Assembly (NCBI RefSeq): GCF_014648055.1
Contig: NZ_BMQJ01000027.1
Location: 1-64,000 of the forward strand
DNA length: 64,000 nt
Origin: Streptosporangium pseudovulgare
GTDB taxonomy: Bacteria > Actinomycetota > Actinomycetes > Streptosporangiales > Streptosporangiaceae
Reading direction: 5' to 3'
Positions 25,045 to 32,546 of the stretch are shown piece after piece. Under the pieces are notes generated by a model, which made no database searches, was not told the DNA's origin, and was given only the letters and a program-made list of their open reading frames with translations. Position numbers and translations under genes: made by a program. Each line of letters begins with the position of its first letter. Position 1 is the stretch's first letter.

Positions 25045-26219
25045 GCGGCGGCACCAGCCGGCGCGGGCGCGGACGGCACCGAGACGGCGACCCGCAGGCC
25101 GCCTCCCGGCCGGGCGCGCAGCTCCAGATGTCCGCCGTGCGCGCCGACGACGGCCGCGACGATCGACAGGCCGAGGCCGGAACCGGCCTCCGATCCGGTC
25201 CGGTCCGCGGCGAGCCGCCGGAAGGGCTCGGTGAGCCGGGCGACGTGCTCCTGGTCGAGGACGGCCCCACCCGTCTCCACGACGAGCCGCGCCGAGGAGC
25301 CCGCCGTCGTGGTCGCCACCCGGATCCAGCCGCCGCGCCGGTTGTGGACCACCGCGTTGTCGATCAGGTTGTCCGCCACCCGGGACAGCAGAACCGGGCT
25401 GCCCCGGGTCCACGCGCCGTCCCCCGTGTCGGCGTGGACGGTCAGGTCCTTCTCCGCGATGGCCGCGGAGCGGCCGGTCACCGCCTCCGACAGCAGCCGG
25501 GCCAGCGAGACCGGCGCCCGGCCGGGAAGCGCGCCGTGCTGCGCGCGGGCGAGCAGGAGGAAACCCTCCAGGAGATGGTCGATCCGGTCGAGCTCGGTGC
25601 GGAGCCGATCGGTCAGCGCGAGCGTCTGGGACGTCGCCGACGGCTTGGCCGCGGCCACGTCCAGCGACGCCCGCATGGTCGCCAGCGGCGTGCGGAGCTC
25701 GTGGGAGGCGTCGGCCACGAACCGCCGCTGGGCGGCGAAGGACGCCTCCAGGCGTTCCAGCAGTCCGTCGACGGTGTCCGCGAGGTCCTTGACCTCGTCG
25801 GCGGGGCCCGGCACCGCCAGCCGCTCGTGCAGGTTGTCGGCGGAGATCCGCCGGGTGGCCGAAGTGATCGCCCGCAGCGGACGCAGCACCCGCCCGGCGA
25901 CGAGCCCGCCGAGCAGGACGGAGACCGCCCCCATCACCACCAGCGCGACCAGCGAGCCCGCCAGGAGCTGCCGCGACTGCGTCGCGTGGACGTCCGCCAG
26001 CTGTGCCTGGAGCCGCTCGACGTGTTCCTGGAGGGCCGTGAGATCAGGCTGCGAAGTGGGCGGCCCGGGGGCGACCCGGGACGCCCGCCACCCTCCGGCG
26101 AACAGATTGGTCATGGCCAGCAGGGCGATCCCGGAGGCCAGGAACAGCGCCGCGTACATGACGGTGAAGCGCTGCCGTACGGTCCGGCCCCTCAGCGTGA
26201 GACCTCGCGGCTTGCCCAT
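25041..26219 (-). CDS. Sensor histidine kinase
   Basis: A 392-residue membrane kinase. Two membrane helices (about residues 20-40, VMYAALFLASGIALLAM; about 95-120, LLAGSLVALVVMGAVSVLLG) bracket a ~55-residue extracellular sensor with a heptad-like stretch (LQEHVERLQAQLADVHA). HAMP follows, then the H-box FVADASHELRTPLATM, N-box DNLIDNAVVHN and G-box GSGLGLSIVAAVV. ATG 26219 is preceded by GGAGAGG, preferred over GTG 26249. Autophosphorylation and transfer to the overlapping response regulator is expected. The signal is unknown. Confidence 0.92.
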   Translation of the reverse strand: MGKPRGLTLRGRTVRQRFTVMYAALFLASGIALLAMTNLFAGGWRASRVAPGPPTSQPDLTALQEHVERLQAQLADVHATQSRQLLAGSLVALVVMGAVSVLLGGLVAGRVLRPLRAITSATRRISADNLHERLAVPGPADEVKDLADTVDGLLERLEASFAAQRRFVADASHELRTPLATMRASLDVAAAKPSATSQTLALTDRLRTELDRIDHLLEGFLLLARAQHGALPGRAPVSLARLLSEAVTGRSAAIAEKDLTVHADTGDGAWTRGSPVLLSRVADNLIDNAVVHNRRGGWIRVATTTAGSSARLVVETGGAVLDQEHVARLTEPFRRLAADRTGSEAGSGLGLSIVAAVVGAHGGHLELRARPGGGLRVAVSVPSAPAPAGAAA

Positions 26220-26330
26220 CGGTCCTCTCCCCGGTGACGTGCGGACCACCAGGATGCCCTGCCGCGCCTAACAGCGGCATGACGGCGGCGGTTCGCGCGG
26301 TGTTGGGCGCGGAGCCGTAGAACCGGCCGC

Positions 26331-27932
26331 ATGCCGTCAACCGACGAAACCACCGCCATGTCACCGATCACGTCCGCCGTGCGGCGGGAGTGGGCCGCTT
26401 TCCGCAGCCGGGGCCGGGTGATCGCCATGATCGCGGCGACGCTGGCCGTCATCGTGCCCGGCCTGCTCGCCGCGTACGGCGACCGCGCCTCCTGCGGCGC
26501 GGGAGGCGCCGAGATCGCCTGTCCCACGGATCCGGTCGGGCCGGACGGCCGGGCGGTGAGTGACCAGTTCTTCTTCGTGCACCGGCCCCTGGGCGAGAAC
26601 GGCGTCATCACCGCACGCGTGACCTCGATGACGGGCGTCATCACCTATCCGCCCCCGGACCACGACGAGATCGTCCCGGGCCTGGTGCCCTGGGCGAAGG
26701 CCGGGATCATCGTCAAGGACGGCACCGGGCAGGGCTCCGCCTACGCGGCGCTCATGGTCACCGGCGGCCACGGCGTCCGGATGCAGCACGACTACGTCCA
26801 CGACACGGCCGGCCGCCCGGGAGGCGTCTCCCCCCGCTCCCCGCGCTGGCTGCGCCTGGTCCGCTCCGGTGACACCGTCACCGGGTACGAATCCGCCGAC
26901 GGCCGCCGGTGGACGAAGGTCGGCACGGCCCGCCTGGCCGGATCGCCCCGCACGGTGGAGGCCGGGCTCTTCGTCACCTCCCCCGGAGATCTGACGGTAC
27001 GGCGCACCGGCCTGGGCGGCGGCACCACGGAGACGCGCTTCACCCAGGCCACCGCCGTCTTCGACAACGTCAGCCTCGACGGCGCGACCGCCGGCGGATG
27101 GCGGCACGACGGCGTCGGCGAGATGGGCCACACCGACTGGGAGCGGAACCACCGGGCACCCGGGCTCGTCGAGGCGGACGGCACGTTCACCGTCACCGGG
27201 TCCGGGGACATCGGCCCGGTCGGCACGGAGGGCGGCCACGACGTGGCGGACACCCTGGTCGGGCTGGCCGCCGGTCTGGCGGTGGTCATCGCGGTGGCGG
27301 CGCGCTTCGCCGTCGCGGCTCCCCGTACGACGCGTTCCGTCACCACCGGGTCCCGCACGGCACGCTCCACCGCCGTCGCGGTCCGTACGGCGCGCGGCGG
27401 CGTCCCGCCATCCGGCGGCCGGGATCTGGCCGCCAGGGCGGTCGTCGCCGGCGCGGCGGCCTTCTCGGCCGGACTGGTCGCGGCCGGGGTCACGATGCCG
27501 GTCGGCGCGGAGATCCTGCGCGCCAACGGCAACGCCGTCCTCACGGTGTCCTGGCTCACCCTGTCGCGGGTCGTCATCGGCGTCGCCGTCCTGTTCGCGG
27601 TCACCGCGGTGCTCGCGCTCGCCCTCGGCGCGCTGCTGCGGCGCACGTGGGCGGCGGTCCTCGGCGCGATGTCGGCGGTCATCCTCCCGTACGTCCTGGG
27701 AGCGTCGCCGCTGCTGCCCGACGAGGTGGCCCGATGGTTGCTGCGGCTCACCCCGGCGGCCGGGTTCGCCGTACAGCAGACCGCCGTCCGCTACCCGCAG
27801 GTGATCGCCCACTACGTGCCGTCGGAGGGCTACTTCCCCCTGGCGTGGTGGGCGGGACTGGGCGTGCTCTGCGGTCATGCCGCCCTGGCCCTGGCCCTGG
27901 CCGCGTCACGGTGGCGTCGGTCCGCCGTATGA
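26331..27932 (+). CDS. ABC-2-type membrane protein with extracellular DUF1349-like domain
   Basis: A 533-residue protein with one N-terminal membrane helix (IAMIAATLAVIVPGLLAAYG), a large extracellular beta-rich domain (about 60-305: DQFFFVHRPLGENGVITARV, WAKAGIIVKDG, RWLRLVRSGDTVTGYESADG), then five or six C-terminal helices. The beta domain resembles the concanavalin-like DUF1349 fold and is inserted into an ABC-2-type permease plan. No ATPase gene is adjacent, so a transporter role is uncertain. It diverges from the histidine kinase gene with 111 bp between starts, and its end overlaps malQ tail-to-tail by 27 bp. Start ATG 26331; ATG 26358 also possible. Confidence 0.75.
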   Translation: MPSTDETTAMSPITSAVRREWAAFRSRGRVIAMIAATLAVIVPGLLAAYGDRASCGAGGAEIACPTDPVGPDGRAVSDQFFFVHRPLGENGVITARVTSMTGVITYPPPDHDEIVPGLVPWAKAGIIVKDGTGQGSAYAALMVTGGHGVRMQHDYVHDTAGRPGGVSPRSPRWLRLVRSGDTVTGYESADGRRWTKVGTARLAGSPRTVEAGLFVTSPGDLTVRRTGLGGGTTETRFTQATAVFDNVSLDGATAGGWRHDGVGEMGHTDWERNHRAPGLVEADGTFTVTGSGDIGPVGTEGGHDVADTLVGLAAGLAVVIAVAARFAVAAPRTTRSVTTGSRTARSTAVAVRTARGGVPPSGGRDLAARAVVAGAAAFSAGLVAAGVTMPVGAEILRANGNAVLTVSWLTLSRVVIGVAVLFAVTAVLALALGALLRRTWAAVLGAMSAVILPYVLGASPLLPDEVARWLLRLTPAAGFAVQQTAVRYPQVIAHYVPSEGYFPLAWWAGLGVLCGHAALALALAASRWRRSAV

Positions 27933-30104
27933 GACCACGGGCCCGGCGGCGGTGACCGCGCCGGACAGCGTCTCCGCCAGCCGGCGGGCCAGCGGCCCGC
28001 TCTCCAGCTCCTCCAGCGGGACGGGCAGCGCCAGGCACCAGTTGGCGCGCTCGCCGTCGGCACCCGGGATGTTGGGCCGCTCCGGCTCGGCCAGCGCGTC
28101 GTCGAGCGTGGCCGACAGCAGCAGCGAGGGGGCGCGGGCCAGCAGCCGGTAGGCGGCGAGCACCGCGGCCTCGGCGTCCGCCCCCTGAGCGGGTACCGCC
28201 GCCTCGCCGCCCGTCCCCGGAGCATGCATCGCGGCCTCGGCGTCCGCCCCCTGAGCGGGTACCGCCGCCTCGCCGCCCGTCCCCGGAGCATGCATCGCGG
28301 CCTCGGCGTCCGCCCCCTGAGCGGGTGCCGCCGCGCCGTCGTCCGCCCCGGAAGCGGACGCCGTCGCGCCGCCGTCCGTCGCGCCGTCCGTCGCAGCGTC
28401 GAGGTCGCCGGCCTCGGCGAGCCTGCGGCGCAGCTCCTTCGAGCCGTCCTCGTTCGGATCGAGCCCGAGGCGGCGCTGGGCCGCGAGGTCGCTCCCGTCC
28501 CACAGGCCCGCGACCGTCGGCAGGTCGTGCGTGGTGACCGCGGCCAGCGCGCGTTCCGGCCAGCGGGCCGGATCGTCCTCCTCGAACCACAGCAGCCGGT
28601 AGGACAGCATGCGGCGGTCGGCCAGCGTCTCGCGCACGCCCGGCTCCACCGTCCCGAGGTCCTCGCCGACCACCACTGCCCCGGCGCGGTGGCTCTCCAG
28701 CGCGACGATGTCGAGGAGGTCGCCGGCGGGGTAGCGGACGTAGGCGCCCTGGCCGGCCCCCGCGCCGGACGGGATCCACCACAGGCGGAACAGGCCCATG
28801 ACGTGGTCGATGCGCAGGCCCCCCTCCGAGGCGATCGTGGCCCGGACGCTGTCGACGAACGGCCGGTACCCGGCCCGGCGCAGCTTCCACGGCACGAACG
28901 GCGGCAGCCCCCAGTCCTGCCCGGCGGTGTTGAACTCGTCGGCGGGCGCCCCGACGCTGACGCCCTGGGCGAGCAGGTCCTGCCAGGACCAGGCGTCGGC
29001 GCCGTCGGGGTCGACCCCGACGGGCAGGTCCTGGATGATCTGGACGCCGGAGGCGGCCGCGGCCAGCTGCCGGTCGGTGAGCCACTGCAGCCAGGCGTGG
29101 AAGCGGACCCGGTCGGCGTGCTCGCGGGCGAAGCGCGCCACCGCCGGGCCGTCCGGGCGGCGGTACTCCGCCGGCCAGACCCGCCAGTTCGGGCCGTGCA
29201 GCTCGGTCAGCGCGCACCAGGTGGCGAACTCCGCGAGGCCGTCCCCCCGCCGGGCCCGCCAGGCGTCGAACTCCTCTCCCGGCGGGGTGCGCCGCCAGAT
29301 CGCCTCCAGAGCGGCCAGCTTCAGGCGCCACGCCTCGTCGCGGTCGATGTGCCGCCGCTCGTTGAGCGCCCGGCCGCGCGCCGCCAGGTCGTGCAGGTCC
29401 GCGCCCGACTCGGCCGCCCCGGGCACCTCCTCCACCCGCAGGTAGAGGGGGCTGCGGAAGCGGCGGCTCGCCGGGAAGTAGGGGCTCGGCTGGACCGGGG
29501 TGACGGGCGCGGTGGCGTGCAGCGGGTTGAGGAGCAGGAATCCCGCCCCGCACTCCCCGGACGCCCAGCGGGCCAGCCGCCGCAGGTCGGCGAGATCGCC
29601 GACGCCCCAGCTCTCCCGCGACCGGGTGGCGTACAGCTGCGCGGCCCAGCCCCAGGCCCGGCGCTCCGGCAGGTGGCACCGGCCGGGGCTCACGATGAGC
29701 CGGTGGCCGGTCTCCTCACCGGGCCGCCGCAGGGTGTGGTAGCCGAACGGCAGGTCGGGCGGGAGCACGTCGTCCACCCGCAGCTCGGAGCCGTCCTCCA
29801 GGACCAGCTCGGCCGGGCCGACGCGGTCGCCGCGCCGCCGTACCAGCGTCCGCGGGCCGTCCCCGCCGTCCCCGCCGTCCGCGTCGCCCCGGGACCGGTC
29901 CGCGCTCGGACCCGAGCCCGCGCGTCCCCCCGCGCCGCCCCGGGACCGGTCCTCGCCCGCGTCGCCGTACGATCCGTCCGGCCCCGCGTCGTACGGCGGC
30001 GCGCCCATCGCCTCGCGCAGCGCCGCCACGGTCTCGGGGGACACCCGGCGGCGCCGGCCTTCGGCGTCCTCGTATTCGTGTTCGATCCCCCAGGCGTCGG
30101 CCAT
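27906..30104 (-). CDS. malQ: 4-alpha-glucanotransferase (amylomaltase)
   Basis: A 732-residue GH77 enzyme that moves glucan chains between maltodextrins. Family motifs: DLPVGVDPDGADAW, LRIDHVMGLFRLWWIPSG (nucleophile Asp), VVGEDLGTVEPGVRE (acid/base Glu), TTHDLPTVAGLWDG. A low-complexity Asp/Ala/Gly-rich segment with 22-residue tandem repeats is inserted near residues 580-650, close to the C-terminal subdomain, and another Gly/Ser/Arg-rich insert near residues 40-75; neither belongs to the fold. ATG 30104 lies 3 nt after the treZ stop, so the two form an operon for maltodextrin/trehalose metabolism. No treY is present in the window. Confidence 0.94.
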   Translation of the reverse strand: MADAWGIEHEYEDAEGRRRRVSPETVAALREAMGAPPYDAGPDGSYGDAGEDRSRGGAGGRAGSGPSADRSRGDADGGDGGDGPRTLVRRRGDRVGPAELVLEDGSELRVDDVLPPDLPFGYHTLRRPGEETGHRLIVSPGRCHLPERRAWGWAAQLYATRSRESWGVGDLADLRRLARWASGECGAGFLLLNPLHATAPVTPVQPSPYFPASRRFRSPLYLRVEEVPGAAESGADLHDLAARGRALNERRHIDRDEAWRLKLAALEAIWRRTPPGEEFDAWRARRGDGLAEFATWCALTELHGPNWRVWPAEYRRPDGPAVARFAREHADRVRFHAWLQWLTDRQLAAAASGVQIIQDLPVGVDPDGADAWSWQDLLAQGVSVGAPADEFNTAGQDWGLPPFVPWKLRRAGYRPFVDSVRATIASEGGLRIDHVMGLFRLWWIPSGAGAGQGAYVRYPAGDLLDIVALESHRAGAVVVGEDLGTVEPGVRETLADRRMLSYRLLWFEEDDPARWPERALAAVTTHDLPTVAGLWDGSDLAAQRRLGLDPNEDGSKELRRRLAEAGDLDAATDGATDGGATASASGADDGAAAPAQGADAEAAMHAPGTGGEAAVPAQGADAEAAMHAPGTGGEAAVPAQGADAEAAVLAAYRLLARAPSLLLSATLDDALAEPERPNIPGADGERANWCLALPVPLEELESGPLARRLAETLSGAVTAAGPVVSYGGPTPP
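28165..28330 (-). repeat. 66-bp tandem repeat within malQ
   Basis: Units begin at 28165, 28231 and 28297 (each GCGGCCTCGGCGTCCGCCCC), a 66-bp period of nearly identical DNA that encodes 22-residue in-frame repeats. The near identity points to recent expansion. Confidence 0.88.
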
Positions 30105-30107
30105 CGT

Positions 30108-31838
30108 TCAGTCCTCCAGGATCGCCACGGTGTCCGGCGGCAGGGTCAGGTCCGTTCCGGACAGGGCGACCTCCGGGTCGGAGGCGGCCAGGACGCGACC
30201 GCGTCCCCGGGACGGCACGGTCAGCGTCTCCGCGCCGAGGTTCACCGCCACCAGGACCGGCCCCCGCTCGACGACCAGCAGCCCGGTGTCCTCGTCGCAG
30301 TCGGCCCGGACCCGGTCCAGACGGCCGTCGGTGAGGGCCGGGACGCGCCGCCGCAGCGCGATCAGCTCCCGGTGCCAGTCGAGCAGCCGCCCCTGGACCT
30401 CCTTGTCCCGCTCGCTCCAGTCCAGCCGCGACCGTTCGAAGGTGGCCGGGTCCTGCGGGTCGGGCACCTGCTCGGGTTCCCAGCCGAACGCGGCGAACTC
30501 CCGGCGGCGGCCCTCGCTGACCGCCCGGCCGAGCTCGGGGTCCTCGTGGTCGGTGAAGTACTGGAACGGGGTCGTCGTGCCCCACTCCTCACCCTGGAAG
30601 AGCATCGGGACGAAGGGCGCGGTGAGCAGCAGCGCGGCGGCGATCCGCAGCCGGCCCTCGCTCATCAGCGCCGAACCGCGCTCGCCCCGCGCCCTGTTGC
30701 CCACCTGGTCGTGGTTCTGCGCGCACACCACGAACCGGTGCCCGGACAGCCCCGCCGGGGGCCTGCCGTGCATCCGCCCGCGGTGCGGCGACCACGTGCC
30801 GTCGTAGACCCACGCCTGCCGCAGCCCCTTGGCGAGCAGGGACAGCGGGCCGAAGTCGGAGTAGTAGCCGCTCCGCTCGCCGGTCAGCACCGCGTGCAGG
30901 GCGTGGTGCCACTCGTCGGCCCAGGCCGCGTCGAGGCCGTACCCGCCGGCCTCGCGCCCCCGCACGAACCGGGGGTCGTTCAGGTCGCTCTCGGCGATGA
31001 GGAACAGCGGCCGGCGCACGTGCGCGGCCAGCGCCTCCACCTCCTCGGCCAGCCGCTCCAGGACGTGCACGGCCGAGTCGTCGGCGATGGCGTGCACGGC
31101 GTCCAGGCGCAGCCCGTCCACATGGTAGTCGCGCAGCCACATCAGCGCGTTGTCGACGACGAACGCGCGCACCTCGTCGCTGCCGGGACCGTCGAAGTTG
31201 ACCGCGTCGCCCCAGTTGGTGCTGTGGCGGCCGGTGAAGTAGGGCCCGAACTCCGGCAGGTAGTTGCCCGAGGGCCCCAGGTGGTTGTAGACGACGTCCA
31301 TCACCACGCCGAGCCCGTGGGCGTGGCAGGCGTCCACCAGCCGTTTCAGGCCGTCCGGCCCGCCGTAGGCGTGGTGCGGGGCGAACAGCGACACCCCGTC
31401 GTACCCCCAGCCCCGGCCGCCGGAGAACTCCGCCACCGGCATCAGCTCGACCGCGTCGACGCCCAGCTCCACCAGGTGCGGGAGACGCTCGATCACCCCG
31501 TCGAAGGTCCCCGCGGGGGAGAAGGTGCCCACGTGCAGCTCGTACAGCACCGCGCCGGGCAGCGGCGTCCCGCGCCAGCGGTCGTCGGTCCAGCCGAAGG
31601 CGGCGTGGTCGACCACCCGGGAGGGGCCGTGCGGGCCGTACGGCTGGTACGGCGAGCGCGGGTCGGGCCGGGGCGGCCCGCCGTCCAGCGAATAGGCGTA
31701 GTCGGTGCCCGGCCCGGCCTCCTCGACGGCGCGCTCCCACCAGCCGTCCCCGGAGCGCCGCATCGGCAGTCTGTGCTCGCCGAGCACCAGTTCGACCCGC
31801 TCACGCGCCGGTGCCCACACCCGGAACTCGTGTCCCAC
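30108..31838 (-). CDS. treZ: Malto-oligosyltrehalose trehalohydrolase
   Basis: A 576-residue GH13 enzyme that releases trehalose from maltooligosyl-trehalose. An N-terminal carbohydrate-binding/E-set domain (FRVWAPARERVELVL) precedes the barrel: YELHVGTFSPAGTFDGVI, DVVYNHLGPSGNYLPEFGPYF, GLRLDAVHAI (nucleophile Asp), FLIAESDLND (acid Glu) and AQNHDQVGNRA. These match TreZ rather than glycogen branching enzyme. The GTG start 31838 follows GGGGGA. TreY, the usual partner that makes the substrate, is not seen; malQ is directly downstream. Confidence 0.94.
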   Translation of the reverse strand: MGHEFRVWAPARERVELVLGEHRLPMRRSGDGWWERAVEEAGPGTDYAYSLDGGPPRPDPRSPYQPYGPHGPSRVVDHAAFGWTDDRWRGTPLPGAVLYELHVGTFSPAGTFDGVIERLPHLVELGVDAVELMPVAEFSGGRGWGYDGVSLFAPHHAYGGPDGLKRLVDACHAHGLGVVMDVVYNHLGPSGNYLPEFGPYFTGRHSTNWGDAVNFDGPGSDEVRAFVVDNALMWLRDYHVDGLRLDAVHAIADDSAVHVLERLAEEVEALAAHVRRPLFLIAESDLNDPRFVRGREAGGYGLDAAWADEWHHALHAVLTGERSGYYSDFGPLSLLAKGLRQAWVYDGTWSPHRGRMHGRPPAGLSGHRFVVCAQNHDQVGNRARGERGSALMSEGRLRIAAALLLTAPFVPMLFQGEEWGTTTPFQYFTDHEDPELGRAVSEGRRREFAAFGWEPEQVPDPQDPATFERSRLDWSERDKEVQGRLLDWHRELIALRRRVPALTDGRLDRVRADCDEDTGLLVVERGPVLVAVNLGAETLTVPSRGRGRVLAASDPEVALSGTDLTLPPDTVAILED

Positions 31839-32152
31839 CCCGTCCCCCTACCCGTCGCCGGACATCGCGAGCGGCCCGCCGTACCACTCCGGGCGCGGGC
31901 AGGCCGCGGCTTCTCCTTACCCGTCCGGGCCCCTCACATGCGGGACGACGGCGCCGCGCCGCCTTCGGGGATCCGCCGCGCCCGGTACGGCTCCGCGGTC
32001 ACCTTCCGAGGGGTGGCGCGGTCACCCCGGCGGGGCGGCGGTGCGGGCACCTCCGGTGGAAGGGTTCCGAGAGGATGGCCGCCCCGTTCCCGTCGGTACC
32101 GGCTGATATCGATGATCTTCACAATGTTTCCCATGATGTGCGGAGCCGCGTG
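31839..32152. other. 314-bp divergent region between treZ and the ubiquitin-like gene
   Basis: No gene is seen. An ATG at 32075 with GAGAGG upstream is in frame with the ubiquitin-like gene and would add 26 residues, but that stretch (about 32100-32140) is AT-rich and unlike its coding sequence, more like a promoter or leader. No clear -35/-10 pair stands out. Confidence 0.5.
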
Positions 32153-32545
32153 ATGACAACGGTCACCTTCCGGGACGAGACGGCCACGGGGAAGACGATG
32201 GAGGAGTTCACCCTCCCCGACCTGCCCGAGAGCATCTCGGCACGGGAACTGGTACGGCTCCGCGTCCGCGAGGAGGTCGCCCGGTACAACGCCGCGCCCT
32301 CGACCCGGTTCAACGGCCTGGTCCGCCCGGTGGACGCCGAGGCGGAGCTGAACGGCTACCGGATGGGCGCCGGGCGCCGGATCGACTGGGAGCGGCAGGC
32401 CGACGCCGCCGAACGGGCCTTCCTGCGCAACGGGTTCCTGCTGCTGGTGGGGGACCGCCAGATCGAGGACCTGTCCGAGACGATCGACCTGACCGCCGGC
32501 CCGGTGGTGTCGTTCATCAAGCTCGTCCCGCTGGTCGGAGGCTGA
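32153..32545 (+). CDS. Ubiquitin-like protein ending in Gly-Gly
   Basis: A 130-residue protein that reads like ubiquitin with an insertion. The N-terminus VTFRDETATGKTMEEFTL (4-21) parallels ubiquitin's first beta hairpin (including TGKT), residues 29-44 form the helix, and 93-130 (FLLLVGDRQIEDLSETIDL then VSFIKLVPLVGG) track ubiquitin's LIFAGKQLEDGRTLSDY and its end LRLRGG. An insertion of about 45 residues (46-92) lies between. The chain ends exactly at Gly129-Gly130, as conjugated ubiquitin-like proteins do. ATG 32153 has GGAG 9 nt upstream. The DUF4132 gene starts 1 nt after the stop. This is my reading by eye; no E1/E2-like gene is seen nearby. Confidence 0.7.
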   Translation: MTTVTFRDETATGKTMEEFTLPDLPESISARELVRLRVREEVARYNAAPSTRFNGLVRPVDAEAELNGYRMGAGRRIDWERQADAAERAFLRNGFLLLVGDRQIEDLSETIDLTAGPVVSFIKLVPLVGG

Positions 32546-32546
32546 C

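Noticed and set aside
31811..32152. N-terminal extension of the ubiquitin-like protein
   Set aside because: The added sequence is unlike the coding part, includes an AT-rich promoter-like stretch, and the ATG at 32153 has a suitable ribosome site.
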